Shown one piece after another: positions 21,755-34,130 of a DNA stretch of 64,000 nucleotides. How positions within the stretch are numbered: position 1 is the stretch's first letter; every line of letters begins with the position of its first letter. This DNA comes from Nicotiana tabacum (Eukaryota > Streptophyta > Magnoliopsida > Solanales > Solanaceae). A model generated the notes under the pieces. That model did not search any database, was not told where the DNA came from, and saw nothing but the letters and a program-made list of their open reading frames with translations. The DNA lies in NCBI RefSeq assembly GCF_000715075.1, contig NC_134087.1:183179276-183243275 (forward strand), given 5' to 3'. Position numbers and translations under genes: made by a program.

Positions 21755-23095
21755 CTGGGACTAACGACGGGTTAATATTTCGATGAAAGTTCGAAATAAT
21801 ACCCTTAAGGCCAAGGGCCTTTGCCAAAGAAAAGAGTTCGACCTCGATCAAACAACGACGGGTTAATATTTTGATGAAAGTTCAAAATAACACCCTTAAG
21901 CCAAGGGCCTTCGCCAAAGAGGAGAGTTCAACCTCGATCAAACAACGACGGGTTAATATGTCGATGAAATTTCAAAATAACACCATTAAGGCCAAGGGCC
22001 TTCACCAAAGAGGAGATTTTGACCTCGATCGAATGACGACGGGTTAATATTTTGACGAAAATTCGAAATAACACCCTTAAGGCCAAGGGCCTTCGCCAAA
22101 GAGGAGAGTTCGACCTCGATCGAACAACAGCGGGTTAATATTTCAATGAAAATTCGAAATAACACCCTTAAGGCCAAGGGCCTTCGCCAAAGAGGAGAGT
22201 TCGACCTCGATCGAACAACAACGGGTTAATATTTCGACGAAAATCGAAATAACACCCTTAAGGCCAAGGGCTTTCGCCAAAGAAAAGAGTTTAACCTCGA
22301 TCGAACAACGACGGGTTAATATTTCGATGAAAGTTCGAAATAACACCCTTAAGACCAAGGGCCTTTACCAAAGAGAAGAGTTCGACCTCGATCGAACAAC
22401 GACGGGTTAATATTTCGACAAAAATTCGAAATAACACCCTTAAGACTAAGGGTCTTCGCCAAAAGAAAGGAGTTCAACCTCGATCGAACAATGACAGGTT
22501 AATATTTTGACAAAAATTCGAAATAACACCCTTAAGGCCAAGGGACTTCGCCAAAGAAAAGAGTTCGACCTCGATCGAACAACAACGGGTTAATATTTCG
22601 ACGGAAATTTAAAATTACACCCTTAAGGTCAAGGGCCTTCGCCAAAGAGAAGAGTTCGACCTTGATCGATCGATGAGGGATTAATATTTCGACAAAAATT
22701 CGAAATAACACCATTAAGGCCAAGGGCCTTCACAAAAGAAAAGAGTTAGACCTCGATCGAACAACGACAGGTTAGTATTTAGACAAAAGTCGAAAATAAC
22801 ATCCTTAAGGCCAGGAGCCTTTGCCAAAGAGTACAGTTCGACCTCGATCGAACAATTACGGATTAGTATTTCGATGAAATCTCGAAACATCCTTGAGGCC
22901 AAAGAACATTTTTAACAAAAAAGGGGAAAGCAAAATTGGGACTCGCGACGGGGATAATACTTCGATATAAGCTCAAAAGTAACATCCCTGCGGCTAAGGT
23001 CGCTATTAGAAAAAAAGTTTGACTCCATCCGAACTGTGATAGGACAGTACTCCGACACAAGTTCGAAAATACCGCCCCGACATCTAAAGCCATCA
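21755..23095 (+). repeat. Tandem array, about 91-bp unit, 13 clear and about 2 degenerate copies
   Basis: Each unit has GGGTTAATATTTCGA, then TTCGAAATAACACCCTTAAG, GCCAAGGGCCTTCGCCAAAG and TTCGACCTCGATCGAAC. The first key motif is near 21768 and the thirteenth near 22858, a mean spacing of about 91 bp. Decayed units continue to about 23095. Minus-strand open frames in the array (for example 22143-22358) are by-products of units close to 90 bp long. Confidence 0.9.
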
Positions 23096-23352
23096 TCAAA
23101 ATCCCAGTCAATTCTTATGGCATTAAATTCCCTACGAATCGGGAACTTGCCACATAGAGATCTACTTCTTTGCACCAGAGTTATGAAAAGCAAAATAGAG
23201 AAAGAAATATAGGAGGAGTACAATAATGAAAAATTCCTCTTTATACGAAGCCACTGTGCAAATAGCGGCAGATTACATACGGCTAAAACCAACAAAATCC
23301 AAGAAAAAATAATAAACAACCAATAAAAAAACAAACAAAGACAACAATTCTT

Positions 23353-26062
23353 TCACTCGGCATCATCACCGCCACCCTCGTCACCACCATCTCCAGGAAG
23401 TCCTCCTTCATCATCACCACCCTCATTGGCCTCTAGCGACGCAGGGTCATATCCACAGTTAACACAAGCCTCTCGTACCTTCACCCGTGCTCCTTCATAT
23501 GCGGCCTCGGAAACATTGCTCGCCTCCCACAAACTCTTATATATATATATATATCCCGTTGGGCTTTATCATGAATTCAAAGCTCGTGCAAATGGCGGGG
23601 AACAGCGGTGGAGGAAGATTCAACTTGAGCCAATAGTTACGCCTTTTCGGCCTCAGGAACAGCAACCTGGTCCCTTAAGGTCGACGCCTCCTAGTCAATC
23701 TCACCAATACGCTCCTCGAGCCTCGCTTCCCTTAGCGTGCCCGTCGCCCTCTCTGATTCCTGCTTGGATTGGAGGACGCGGATAGTGTTCTCTAGAGCCA
23801 CCGCCCTTGCCAAAGCCGATGACCAGTCACTCTCGATGTTTTCCAACCCGGAAACCTTTCTCTTCAACTCGGTCAACTTTCCCATCCACTCAGCGCTCAT
23901 CTCCTTGATCCTGATAATATTCTAATCCATCTCAGATTGCATCGACCTCAGCTTCCCTTGAAGATATTCGCACTCTGCAACAGCCCCTTTGCCCAACTCA
24001 AGCTCTTTGTCCTTTGCACAAAGTTGCTCCTCGAGTACGCTATTTCTGCGAATAGCCTACATCAGCTCCTGATCCCTCTTCTCCAATTTCTTGCCGAGGG
24101 ATCGATCACCAGGGTTCGCCTTCAGCCGCTCATGCATCTCATAGCATTTATTGCGATAATGCTGATATTTCTCCAACATCGTTAGGAAAATCTTGGCCCG
24201 AGTATCAGCCCTACGAGTGCTCTCAATCTCCACCATGTACGTCTAAAAAACGAAAAGACGGGCTAAGGCCAAATCGTCAAGAAAAATAAAAGGAACATGA
24301 AAGAAAAGTGAAACGTACCCTCAAACCCATAGTGGCCACTTCATGCATCAAATCAATACCAGGAATGTTCTGCAGAGCCTCGCTCTCGGCGGCGGAACAC
24401 AAGAGGTCAAATTGCGGCACCAGGTCCTTCGTATCTCCCAAAAGGTTAATATCTGATACGATCTCAAGAATACAGAACGGGCCTCCCGCATGAACCACCA
24501 AACGGGTAAGACCCTCTTCAAACATCCTGACATCATCACGATCAAGATCAGACTCAGATTCGTAGTCGTCGACCACGACACCCTTTCCCCTTTCTGCTGC
24601 CGAGAAGGAAGCATGACCAGGCACTAAAGATGAAGGCCCATCCAAAGCAGTAACCACGACCTCAAGAGTCTGACTTTACGTCGCGGCAGGTTGTTGGTCA
24701 ATCATAGCGGCTGGGATCTTTGTCGATGGGGCAGATGCAATGGCTGGCTCTGTCTCTACAGGTGGCATGGCATCAACTCCCGCCTCAGATCCCGTCAAGG
24801 GGAGGCCATCCTCTGGACATACCATGGCTGAAGGAGCCATTTCAGACTCTATTCGCCGCCTCTTTGATGGCCCCTCCCCATCTTTAGCAAAGGAAGATTC
24901 GCTCATTTGGGTGGGTAACAGGGGTCGGAATCTCAGTTCCAGTAGTAGTCTTCGTGCACACGGCCACGACCGTAGATTCAACTGAAGCAGCCCTCGATAA
25001 AGGTCGAGTAGTAGACCCTGAGGCAGGGCGAGCGGACGATGTGGGCTGACGAAATGCTAGTGAAGGAGCCTTTGCTCTCCGCACTCTCCCTGACATCGAC
25101 GAACATAACATAAACAACAAAGTCAAAAAAGGGGGAGGGGAAGAATAGCGAAAAGCAAACACACTATTAATCACCAGAAAAGGGCTTGCGTCTGTATTTA
25201 TCATAGAAGGACGACCACGTGCAGACCCTTGTCGTATGAGGAAGGATGCCGTTCACCCACTTGCGGATACTGTCAACAGGTGCAGGGGTAGTTTCGCAGC
25301 TGTAAAAACAAAAAAAAATAGTTTTAAGTACTGCCCAAAGGAAAGTGGTCAAACATCATACCGACCGAAAGTATAGAAACTTACGTGCAAAATTCCATTT
25401 CTCGGGGAACCCTATAGGGTCTGCCACAAGGTGCTCGGTCCGCACATAGAAGTAATTCTCGTAGAAACGACGGTCGGCTCTGTCATCCATTTTCACCACC
25501 AGACTCTTTGTCCCTCAGTGGCGCATATGAATCATTATGCCATGAATGAGTTGTGGAGCGAAGATATTGAGCATGTGCCTCAAAGTGATCTCCCGACCAG
25601 AAAGCTCCGCAAACTTGAGCAGCATAAGGAACCCTTTATCTAGGTATGACGAAAGTTGAGCAGGGCACACCTCGTAAAAGCGGCAAAAATCTACCACCAA
25701 GAGATGGAGAAGGAGTGTGTACCCAACAATAAAGGGGTAGGCGTAGAACGCGCACTACCTTTGGCGGTCAAAATGGACGATGCATCCCCCACCGCCGGCA
25801 GCATTTCGACGTGGCGAGGGATTCCCCACCTGGCCATCAATTCTGTGATCCCCTCCATATTCATAACAGAAGAAGTAGGTTCCGGATTCTCCCCGGCGGG
25901 GCTGTCGAAATCATTCCATGGTTTCCTAGGGCAAGACAAGATCTTAGCCACCGTCGGAACCCCCTCATCTTCCACCACTTATGCCCTTCCAGTGGTAAGA
26001 ACGTCGCTTTCCGGCACCAGAGTTGTAGCAACATGATCAGCACGAGAAGAATTACCAGCCAT
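23353..26062 (-). pseudogene. Antisense intron-bearing PF04195-type gene of element B, decayed
   Basis: The ATG at 26060-26062 (MAGNSSRADHV) opens an N-terminal Ser/Pro-rich region. The PF04195 core follows: VVDFCRFYEVCPAQLSSYLD, ITLRHMLNIFAPQLIHGIMI and RRFYENYFYVRTEHLV (25700-25410). Exon junctions can be read: a donor after KWNFA (near 25385), an acceptor TTTTACAG before CTGCGAAAC (near 25302), another intron about 25160-25100, and one about 24320-24245. The C-terminus is a long coiled coil (KLTELKRKVSGLENIESDWS). It ends in an acidic Gly/Asp tail with the stop at 23353-23355. Breaks are a TAA near 26000, a frameshift near 25695, a TGA near 25516 (probably from CGA) and TAG stops in the coiled coil. 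It runs opposite to the LTRs. Its role is unknown; such extra ORFs are known from Tat-lineage gypsy elements. Confidence 0.75.
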
Positions 26063-26231
26063 TTGTATCAATTTCATTAAACAAAGGGATGGAAGAAAGA
26101 AGAAGAGACTAAGACGAAAGTTCCCGGCTAACCGGAGAAAATCAAAATCCGAAGTATCAGGAGAAAAGAAGACTCACAATTTTCTTTCAAGTAAAGGCAA
26201 AGAAGTATGTCAATCGAATGGTACCTTCCTT

Positions 26232-26240
26232 CTATTTATA
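26232..26240 (-). promoter_or_regulatory. TATA box of the antisense gene of element B
   Basis: TATAAATAG on the minus strand, about 170 bp upstream of the ATG at 26062. The leader between them is pyrimidine-rich, as in plant 5' UTRs. It lies inside the element, well away from the LTR promoter. Confidence 0.6.
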
Positions 26241-26530
26241 AGAGACATAAATTCTCCAAGAGCGAAATCCAAGAGCCGCCAATCGAAGCTGATAGGGCAC
26301 GAAATGGTTCAATCCCCTGGGAACATGTGTCATAATGGTGGTAACCATGAATGACGTTTTAAGTTAAACGATGATTCGGTTCCGAAATGGCCGCGGCGGT
26401 CCAAGGGCATCAGAAGAGCGTCGTTACATCACTTGAATCTAAAAATCATACCCAAAGGGTAGATAGTCAGATTTTTCTTAGATGTGTAAAAATCATAATC
26501 CGTCTACCAGGTCCGACAAGAGACGACCCT

Positions 26531-26549
26531 AGCAGACGGATGGACTAAC
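26531..26549 (+). promoter_or_regulatory. Polypurine tract of element B
   Basis: AGCAGACGGATGGACTAAC lies directly before the 3' LTR's TG. Element A has AGCGGAGGGACTAAC at the same place. Confidence 0.6.
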
Positions 26550-27050
26550 TGTATTGGTCAAAATCTGACCACTGTGGTCGACCCAACTGTGGTCCCGCCC
26601 AAGCGACGGGATAACGAAAGACTTCATGATTTGCTCCAAACTACGTACTCACAGTACCTGCTAAGTTGAAGAACACTACTTAGATAACGACAAAAACGGA
26701 CGTGGTATGAAGGTGCATTAACCCATGAACATAACAGATTCCATGACAATATATATGGAGGGGACCTTCCTAGAAAAGAGGGGTTTTTTCTCTTTTTCCT
26801 CTCCTCTGTAACCTTCTTAGCAAAAGGAAGAGAGAACCATCTTCCATACATTATGCAAATGGATTATCTCCATCAATCGGTGGGAAAAGAAATGAAAAAT
26901 ATCAATGAGATTGATCGCACCCATTTTATCGTATACATCATTTTCTGATTTGTTTATGGACCTGAAATTTACTATGTGTGACTAAAATTTACCTATTCAT
27001 CTTCATTAATTGATTTAATCAAAAAGGTTTCAATATCATTTGGTCAAACA
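26550..27050 (+). repeat. 3' LTR of element B
   Basis: 501 bp, collinear with the 5' LTR. The subterminal inverted repeat GGTCA-AAATC-TGACC lies at 26556-26570. It is followed by the target duplication TCTAT. Confidence 0.9.
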
Positions 27051-27504
27051 TCTATGATTCAAAATGTATTAAGAAATATTAATGATAATTTTTTCTTGAG
27101 TGGATCTTGTCTTCAACAGATGCATTACTATGATTTTTCATGTCTCCGTTTTAAAAGATTTTTAGTCTTCCAAGGTATATATATATATATATATATAAAA
27201 GTATCCATCGATTTTCGCCTTCTTAATTCCTCCATTTGTTTTACTTTATATAGCAAGAATTTTGCTGAGCACGAAACTGAAAGAACGAAAAACTTTCAGC
27301 ACAAACGAAAACATATCATCGCTTTCTGCTTCTGCAAATCTTGAGCCCTAAATGGGAATTCTTCTTTTAGATTAAATATGAAATTCAGCCTATCAAGTTA
27401 GTACTAATTTTTGTTGTTTCTCTGACTCCCTTCATTTCAATTTGTATATTTTCTGTTTCTTTCTATTCCTTCTTTAAAACACTCCATGTTGTTTTGACAC
27501 AATC
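27051..27504 (+). other. Host DNA between elements, with TA microsatellite and a possible MITE remnant
   Basis: The TCTAT at 27051 continues the host sequence interrupted at 20401. A (TA)n run lies at 27176-27197. At 27422-27460 'ACTCCCTTCATTTCAATTTG' resembles the ends of common Solanaceae MITEs (ACTCCCTCCGTTTCAATTT), but only one end is seen. No gene. Confidence 0.5.
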
Positions 27505-28691
27505 TGTCACGACCCAAAATCCGCTAAGGGTCGTGATGGCGCTGGACACCGCTGTCAGGCAAGCCAACAAAGATACTTAATTAAATTCTCGTTTTAATAA
27601 TTTTGAAAACTATGATTTTCCTTAAATTTTACCAGTAAGGAATAATCATTTCAAATTAAATATGAATGTTAAGAAGTTAATACAAGATACCCCACAATCA
27701 TCCCAGAACTCGGTGTCAGAAGTGCATGAGCATTTACTAGGGAACGGAATAAAATACAGTAACTGTCCGGAATACAAAGTGGACAGAAATGAAAAATACA
27801 GTACAATACTCTGAAGAAGACTCTGCTAGCTGCGGGTCGTCTCAATAAATGCAATTCACCTAAGTCTCTGTACCAACCATGCCGCTATGCCACTAAGCCA
27901 CTAGCCCCACATAAACCTGTGCAATAAAAATGCACAGAAAGTGTATTATGAGTACGAAAACAACGTGTACCCAGCAAATATCCCGTCTAATCTCGAAGAA
28001 GTAGAGACGAGAGGTCGACTTCAACACTTGCTAATGGTCTAATAGTAATATTATTAATGCGATGAATCACGGATTTATAAAGAACCATAGTAAATTCAAA
28101 TAAGTCACGAAACAAGTAAAAGTTCCTTTTTATTAAAAGTCTCCGAATTCATAATCCATTAGTTAACAATTAACTCAAGTCGGGAAGAGCAAATATCAAT
28201 ATCAATAAATCTTAAGGCAAGCAATACAAGCATGCACAAATCTTGCCGAGGTCGTACGGCCCGATCCAACATAAATGTAAAATGTATACTGCCGAGGGTC
28301 GAACGGCGCGAACCATAGATGCATCTATTACCCCGCTCGCGAATCATACGTGCAACGCGGTCAAATTTAAATAAACAATCACCCTGCTCGCGAATCATAC
28401 ATGCGACGCAGGTACACAAAGAAATACATGCTCAAACAGCCAATTAGGAATTTATCGAGGAACATTTATCCAAATAAAAGCCTATTCTCTTTTAATGATT
28501 TAAGAAAATGAAGTTTAATCCTTTTAGAAATTTATTTACCAATTCGGCAGGATTTAAGCAATTCAACTGTCAATAAGTTTACAGATATTCCAAGTATAAC
28601 ATGCTTTTGGGTCCTAGACTACTCGGACTTATACATATTAGTAGCTACGCACAGACTCTCGTCACCTCGTGCGTGCGTAGCCCCCACCAAT
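27505..28691 (-). repeat. Truncated 3' LTR of the Tekay-like element
   Basis: Collinear with 31006-32170 of the right LTR, then diverges after GCGTAGCCCCCAC. About 1.6 kb of LTR is missing. It begins with a CACGACCC ... GGGTCGTG inverted repeat (27508-27515 and 27528-27535). Confidence 0.8.
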
Positions 28692-30990
28692 ATGCCAATT
28701 CAACTATGGCTAGCCAATCTATCTTCGCCCAATTTATCCTTGATTGCCTATGAAATAGTAATAACACCATTCAACACATAGCTCACTCCATCTGTACTCA
28801 ACCCAAGTGACCTTGAATCACGAGACCATGCTGTCTCAAATCCCACGAACTATTTCATACCTCCTTGTGCGCACATTCGCCTCCTCAACTGGTATGCGCA
28901 TTCTGATAATCTCTCTATGAATCCGAAGTCTTTTCTCATTTTCCTCACAAATGCTGCATTGTAAGTCAAAACATCATAGAACATTCTGGGCTTCTTCTCA
29001 TAAGCTTCTACAAAGCTTGATCCTTAACCGTACCTATAGGCTCGAAATCATTAGACACCATACTTTACCCCTTTGAATCCACCAGGACTGTTGTTGAGAG
29101 CCACCCGCTCTGACTTGGCCCCGAATATAATCTACTCCATGAATCTTCTAGCACATGAATGCCCTCTCGACTAAGCACCCGGCAGAATCACTTTCCTTGA
29201 AACCCGCATCTATACAAGGCACAAATCCTGAATACTTCCCCAAGTCTGAATATGAGCTAATAAGGCCAACCATAGCACACCTTTAACAATACATTTTTCT
29301 CAAATTTACCACTTATGTTCTTTTCCCATAGTTGAAGTAACCCATCAATATGCTAATAACCAGAAACCTCACAAGTAGTTAACCATGCAACCCAATCATA
29401 GGCGGTGGGACTCTCCCACTTAGCTTGAAGCCACTATTACACACCTCTTGAATTCACCAAGATTTTTTATCTCTTATTGACATGACCTCGCGCAATTAAG
29501 CCGCTAGATTCCTTGAAATCCTTCCATTAGCACTTCATGAACACTCTGAATTTCCATCAACATTCACATATTTGACCTCTTAGCAGGATAGCCAGTAAAA
29601 TCCTCCGCAGAAGTTTCGCCAAACACGCGACCGCTAACCTGCCCACAGGGAATAACCCACTTGTGGAAATCACCTTCTGACATCTTCCAACGCTGCTGCA
29701 CGGGGTACAATCACTACGACATCAATAACCCATCCTGAGTCCGAGCTCACTCTCTAGCCGCTCAAGTCTATTCACCCCTCGTGGACATCAATTAGATGTG
29801 CGGCAACATCCTTCCAATTCAAAGTTATGTTGTATCCTTCTTCGTTTCAAGCAGCTCCTTTCCGTTATATCAAATCTCTTGACACATAATAGCCCATGCT
29901 TCAAATTAAATCTATAGGCCCCAATCACCAATCTCTACAATTCCCAAATCATTCCAAACTCTCCCCCAGGTGCATGGTCATCCCACCTCCAAGCCTACAT
30001 GTAACCCCGCCACTCTCTCACTTTGGCAAAACTCACCCCTTTAGTCGACTATTCAACCTTTGCTTCTTATACCTGGCCTTCTAAAAAATTTAACCACAGT
30101 CTGACACTCCCCACATGTCCTTCCTCATCCTTTGCTGCTTAGTTGTTGCCTTAAATAAAATCTATCTTCGTAACACTTGAACCCACAAATCGCTACTAAC
30201 TTTAAATCTTTCCGGAGATCATTTTTCTCGAGCCATCAACATTAGAAACATTGATTCCATCCTGAACCACCGCACCCCGCGATATCTAACTGTCATTTCT
30301 CCAATATTATTTCACAATATCTTACCCTAAAGGCGAATTGTAGAAGACCATAACGCCAGCAAACTTAATACATTCAATCGCGGATGATGACACCACGTCG
30401 CAGACGAAAATCCCATCACACTTGAAATCACCAAGTCTCATTGCTCCATCACTCCAAGTCTGGACATTCATAGGCCAATTGTTTTTACTCCGCATGAAAT
30501 ATCAGATCTCTGAATCGTGCACTGAGTAGGCTTCCTTTCAAATCATTCACTACCCCAACACATAGGCAAATACCCTGCTATCAAGTCAATACCGTGTGAT
30601 AACCAATCGTGAGCATCATAGAAACCTGTGCATAGCCTCCAAGCTCTTAGAAGCACAACTACCAAGCCAAAACGATAGAAAAATTCTTCCACAAGGCGAC
30701 GATAATAGCCCAATCAACTATGCCGGGAGAAACATCCCGCACCACATCTATAGTACCATTATAATTGTTCAATTCTCGATTTATAACAAGTGGTTCGCGC
30801 CGCGTAAGATTCAGTAGGAAGAAAACAAGGGCATAATCCTCAAGGAATCAAATCGCACGATGAGGAATCAAGAAGAGAAGTGCTCTTAACAATCTTGTAG
30901 CCTCTCGAAGAGAAGTAAAAACGTCTATGTACCGATGTGCAAGACACTACTAGACTCGCTCATGACTCGTGAGACCTAAGGGAACCTAGT
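28692..30990 (-). other. Non-coding interior of the Tekay-like element
   Basis: About 2.3 kb. No gag or pol motif was found on either strand. Short open frames (for example 29896-30084, 30596-30817) look spurious. Confidence 0.6.
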
Positions 30991-31002
30991 GCTGTGATAC
31001 CA
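30991..31002 (-). promoter_or_regulatory. Primer binding site, initiator tRNA-Met type
   Basis: The minus strand reads TGGTATCACAGC, one base from TGGTATCAGAGC. It lies 3 bp from the LTR end at 31006. Confidence 0.8.
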
Positions 31003-33904
31003 TGTTGTCACGACCCAAAATCCGCTAAGGGTCGTGAAGGCGCCAGACACCGCTGTCTGGCAAGCCAACCAAGATACTTAATTAAATTCTCGTTTTAATA
31101 ATTTTGAAAACTATGATTTTCCTTCAATTTTACCAGTAAGAGATAATCATTTCAAAACAAATATGAATGTTAAGAAGTTAATACAAGATACCCCATAATT
31201 ATCCCAGAACCTGGTAGCACAAGTGCATGAGCATTTACTAGGGAACGGAATAAAATACAGTAACTGTCCAGAATATAAAGTGGACAGAAATGAAAAATAC
31301 AGTACAATACTCTGAAGGAGACTCTGCTGCCTACGGGTCGTCTCAATAAATGAAACTCACCTAAGTCTCCGTACCAACCATGTCGCTATGCCACTAAGCC
31401 ACTAGCCCCACATAAACATGTGCAACAAAAATGCACAGCAAGTGTACTATGAGTACGAAAACAATGTGTACATAGCGAGTATCCCGTCTAATCTCGAAGA
31501 AGTAGAGATGAGAGGTCGACTTCGACACTTGCTAGTGGTCCAATAGTAATATTATTAATGCGATGAATCACGGATTTATTAATAACCATAGTAAATTCAA
31601 ATTAGTCACGAAATAGGTCAAAGTTCCTTTTTATTAAAAGTCTCTGGATTCATAATCCATTAGTTAACAATTAACTCAAGTCGGGGAGAGAAAATATCAA
31701 TATCAATAAATCTTAAGGCAAGCAATACAAGCATGCGCAAATCTTGCCGAGGTCGTACGGCCCGATCCAACATAAATGTAAAATGTGCACTGCCGAGGGT
31801 CGAACGGCGCGAACCATAGATGCATCTATTACCCCGCTCGTGAACCATACGTGGGACGCGGTCAAATTTAGCTCGCGAATCATACATGCGACGTAGGTAC
31901 ACATAGAAATACATGCTCAAACAGCCAATTAAGAATTTATCGGGGAACATTTATCCAAATAAAAGCCAATTCTCTTTTAACGATTTAAGAAAATAAAGTT
32001 TAATCCTTTCAGAAATTCATTTACCAATTCGGTAGGATTTAAGCAATTCAACTGTCAATAAGATTACAGATATTCCAAGTATAGCATGCTTTTGGGTCCT
32101 AGACTACCCAGACTTACACATATTAGTATCTACTCACAGACTCTCGTCACCTCGTGCATGCGTAGCCCCCACAAATAGGAGCACATAACAAAGTATTCAT
32201 CTATGGAGACAATTCCCTCTTACAAGGTTAGAAAGGAGACTCACATCGCTCCGAAGATCCATAATCGGCATTCCACGCCCTTCCGAAGACACGAATCGAT
32301 GCTAAATGCTCCAAAACTAGCCAATAATTATGCAAATCCATTAATATATGTTCATTTACTCATTACAATCTAATTTATAACAATTCCTAACCCCAATCGA
32401 AAGGTTTATAAAATTTCCCTCGGGCCCACGTGCCCGAATTCCGAAATTTTTCGAAGATAAAGTTTACCAATGAACTCACGAACTCAAATATATGATTTTC
32501 TCTTAATTTTATACCCAAAATCGTGGTCAAAATTCAAGAATACGAATTTTCTAGATTTCCCCTCAAACCCCAAGTTTCTACCAAATTTTCATGCTCAAAT
32601 GCGCACATAATCAATGTATTTAACTCAAAATAGGTGGGGTTAGCTTACCTTGTTGTTGATGATGAAAAACCCCACTTGAAGCTCTCCAAAATCGTCCACA
32701 CCAAATGAAAATGTGGGAAAAATGACCAACCCCCCGATTTTTAAAGAACTTACTGCCTCCATCACGTCCGCACCTACGGTCACGCGACCGCTTCTGCGGT
32801 TCTGCAGGCTGCCCTTTCCGCTTCTGTGCCTCAACACCCATAAGTGTGATCCCGTGTCACGACCCAAAATCTCACCTGTCGTGATGGTGCCTATTGTGGA
32901 ACTAGGCAAACCTCAACTCGACATCTTAACACAGTAAAACTTTTAAATAAAGGCGGAAGCAGTTAATATTAAAGAAATCCTTTTTAAAAAAAGTAGAATA
33001 TAACTCCAAAATTACTATACAATCTATCCCCAAAACCCGGTGTCACTGAATGCATGAGCATCTAAATGATAACAACATCTGACTGATAAAACACTGTCTG
33101 AACATATAGAACAGTAGAATATGAAAGGAAAGGAGAGTCAAGGTCAGCGAACGCCATGCAGCTACCTCAATAGTCTCCTGAGTCTGACTCCTCAATCAGC
33201 AACCACTGTGACCAGAAGTGTCTAGATATGTTTACGAGATACAGGGGGTAACGTGAGTACATCAACTCAGTAAGTAACAGAAATAAATAAGGAACTGAGA
33301 AGTAGTGACGAGCTATGCAAATACAGTTATCTCAATAACTTTCAAAAAGAATAGCCATACTTTCAATTTAACAGTTTAAGTCTCATCAGTGCGTACTCAA
33401 ATAACCTAGATATCAAATATTCCATAAATATGTACTACAAGGATAAATAGCAACTAAGTGCAGCAATTAACTGAAAACAAATATAGCCTCTCAAGGCAAC
33501 AGTTACTCAGCTCATCTCATAACTTAAAAATCTCAGTGGAAATAACAAAACCAAATCAGTAATTTAATTCCAAACATCTCGTAAAAAAACTCCAGTTCCA
33601 ATGAAAGTTTTTCAAAACATTTGTTTATCATTTTTCATAGAGGCTCAGTGTAAAGATGAGTGAAGATAGAAATTTCACAAAATAAGTCCCTCGGGCAAAG
33701 CATCACTCGTATGTATGTATATATAGCCCCTCGGGCAAGCCTCTTAGTCCCTCATGACTCAACTCTCATCAAGCAGCACTCACACTCAGCAGGTACCTCA
33801 TAATAACTGCTGCGGCGTGCAGCCCGATTCATATATATATATATAGTCGACTGCGCTCACTGGGGGTGTGCAGACTCCGGAGGGGCTCCTTCAGCCCAAG
33901 CGCT

Positions 33905-34130
33905 ATAAACTGCAAGGACAACTCACGTGTTGCACGGACAACTCACGTGCTATAATAATATCTGGATCCGCACGGACAACTCACGTGCTGCACGGACAAC
34001 TCACATGCTATAATATAATATCTGTATCCGTACGGAAAACTCACGTGCTATAATAATATCTAGATCCGCACGGAGAACTCACGTGCTATAATATAATATC
34101 TAGATATGCACGGACAACTCACGTGCTATA
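33905..34130 (+). repeat. Tandem repeat with six CACGTG G-boxes
   Basis: Seven copies of 'GCACGGACAACTCACGTGCT'. Some are paired at 19-20 bp, others are separated by TATAATATAATATCTGGATCC. CACGTG is exact at 33924, 33944, 33982, 34042, 34080 and 34120; one copy has CACATG. Confidence 0.85.

Larger units (their letters stand above)
20402..27050 (+). mobile_element. Complete non-autonomous Tat-like LTR element B, TSD TCTAT
   Basis: LTRs lie at 20402-20901 and 26550-27050, flanked by identical 5-bp target duplications TCTAT (20397-20401 and 27051-27055). The primer site is at 20905-20922 and the polypurine tract at 26531-26549. The interior has a tandem array (about 21755-23095) and a decayed antisense gene (23353-26062). 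No gag, protease, reverse transcriptase or integrase is seen, so it is non-autonomous. It sits 47 bp beyond the F-box pseudogene. Confidence 0.9.

Noticed and set aside
21986..22902. Series of 60-70-codon minus-strand frames with repeated ALGLKGVISNF text
   Set aside because: They are translations of the 91-bp tandem array; unit length is not a constant multiple of three, so no repeat protein is encoded.
28159..28419. Open frame shared with 31660-31950
   Set aside because: It lies in the two LTR copies of one element; the shared sequence is LTR, not a gene family.
33905..34130. Repeat-spacer pattern that could look like a CRISPR array
   Set aside because: Spacers are near-identical AT-rich text, spacing is irregular, and it lies within a plant LTR.
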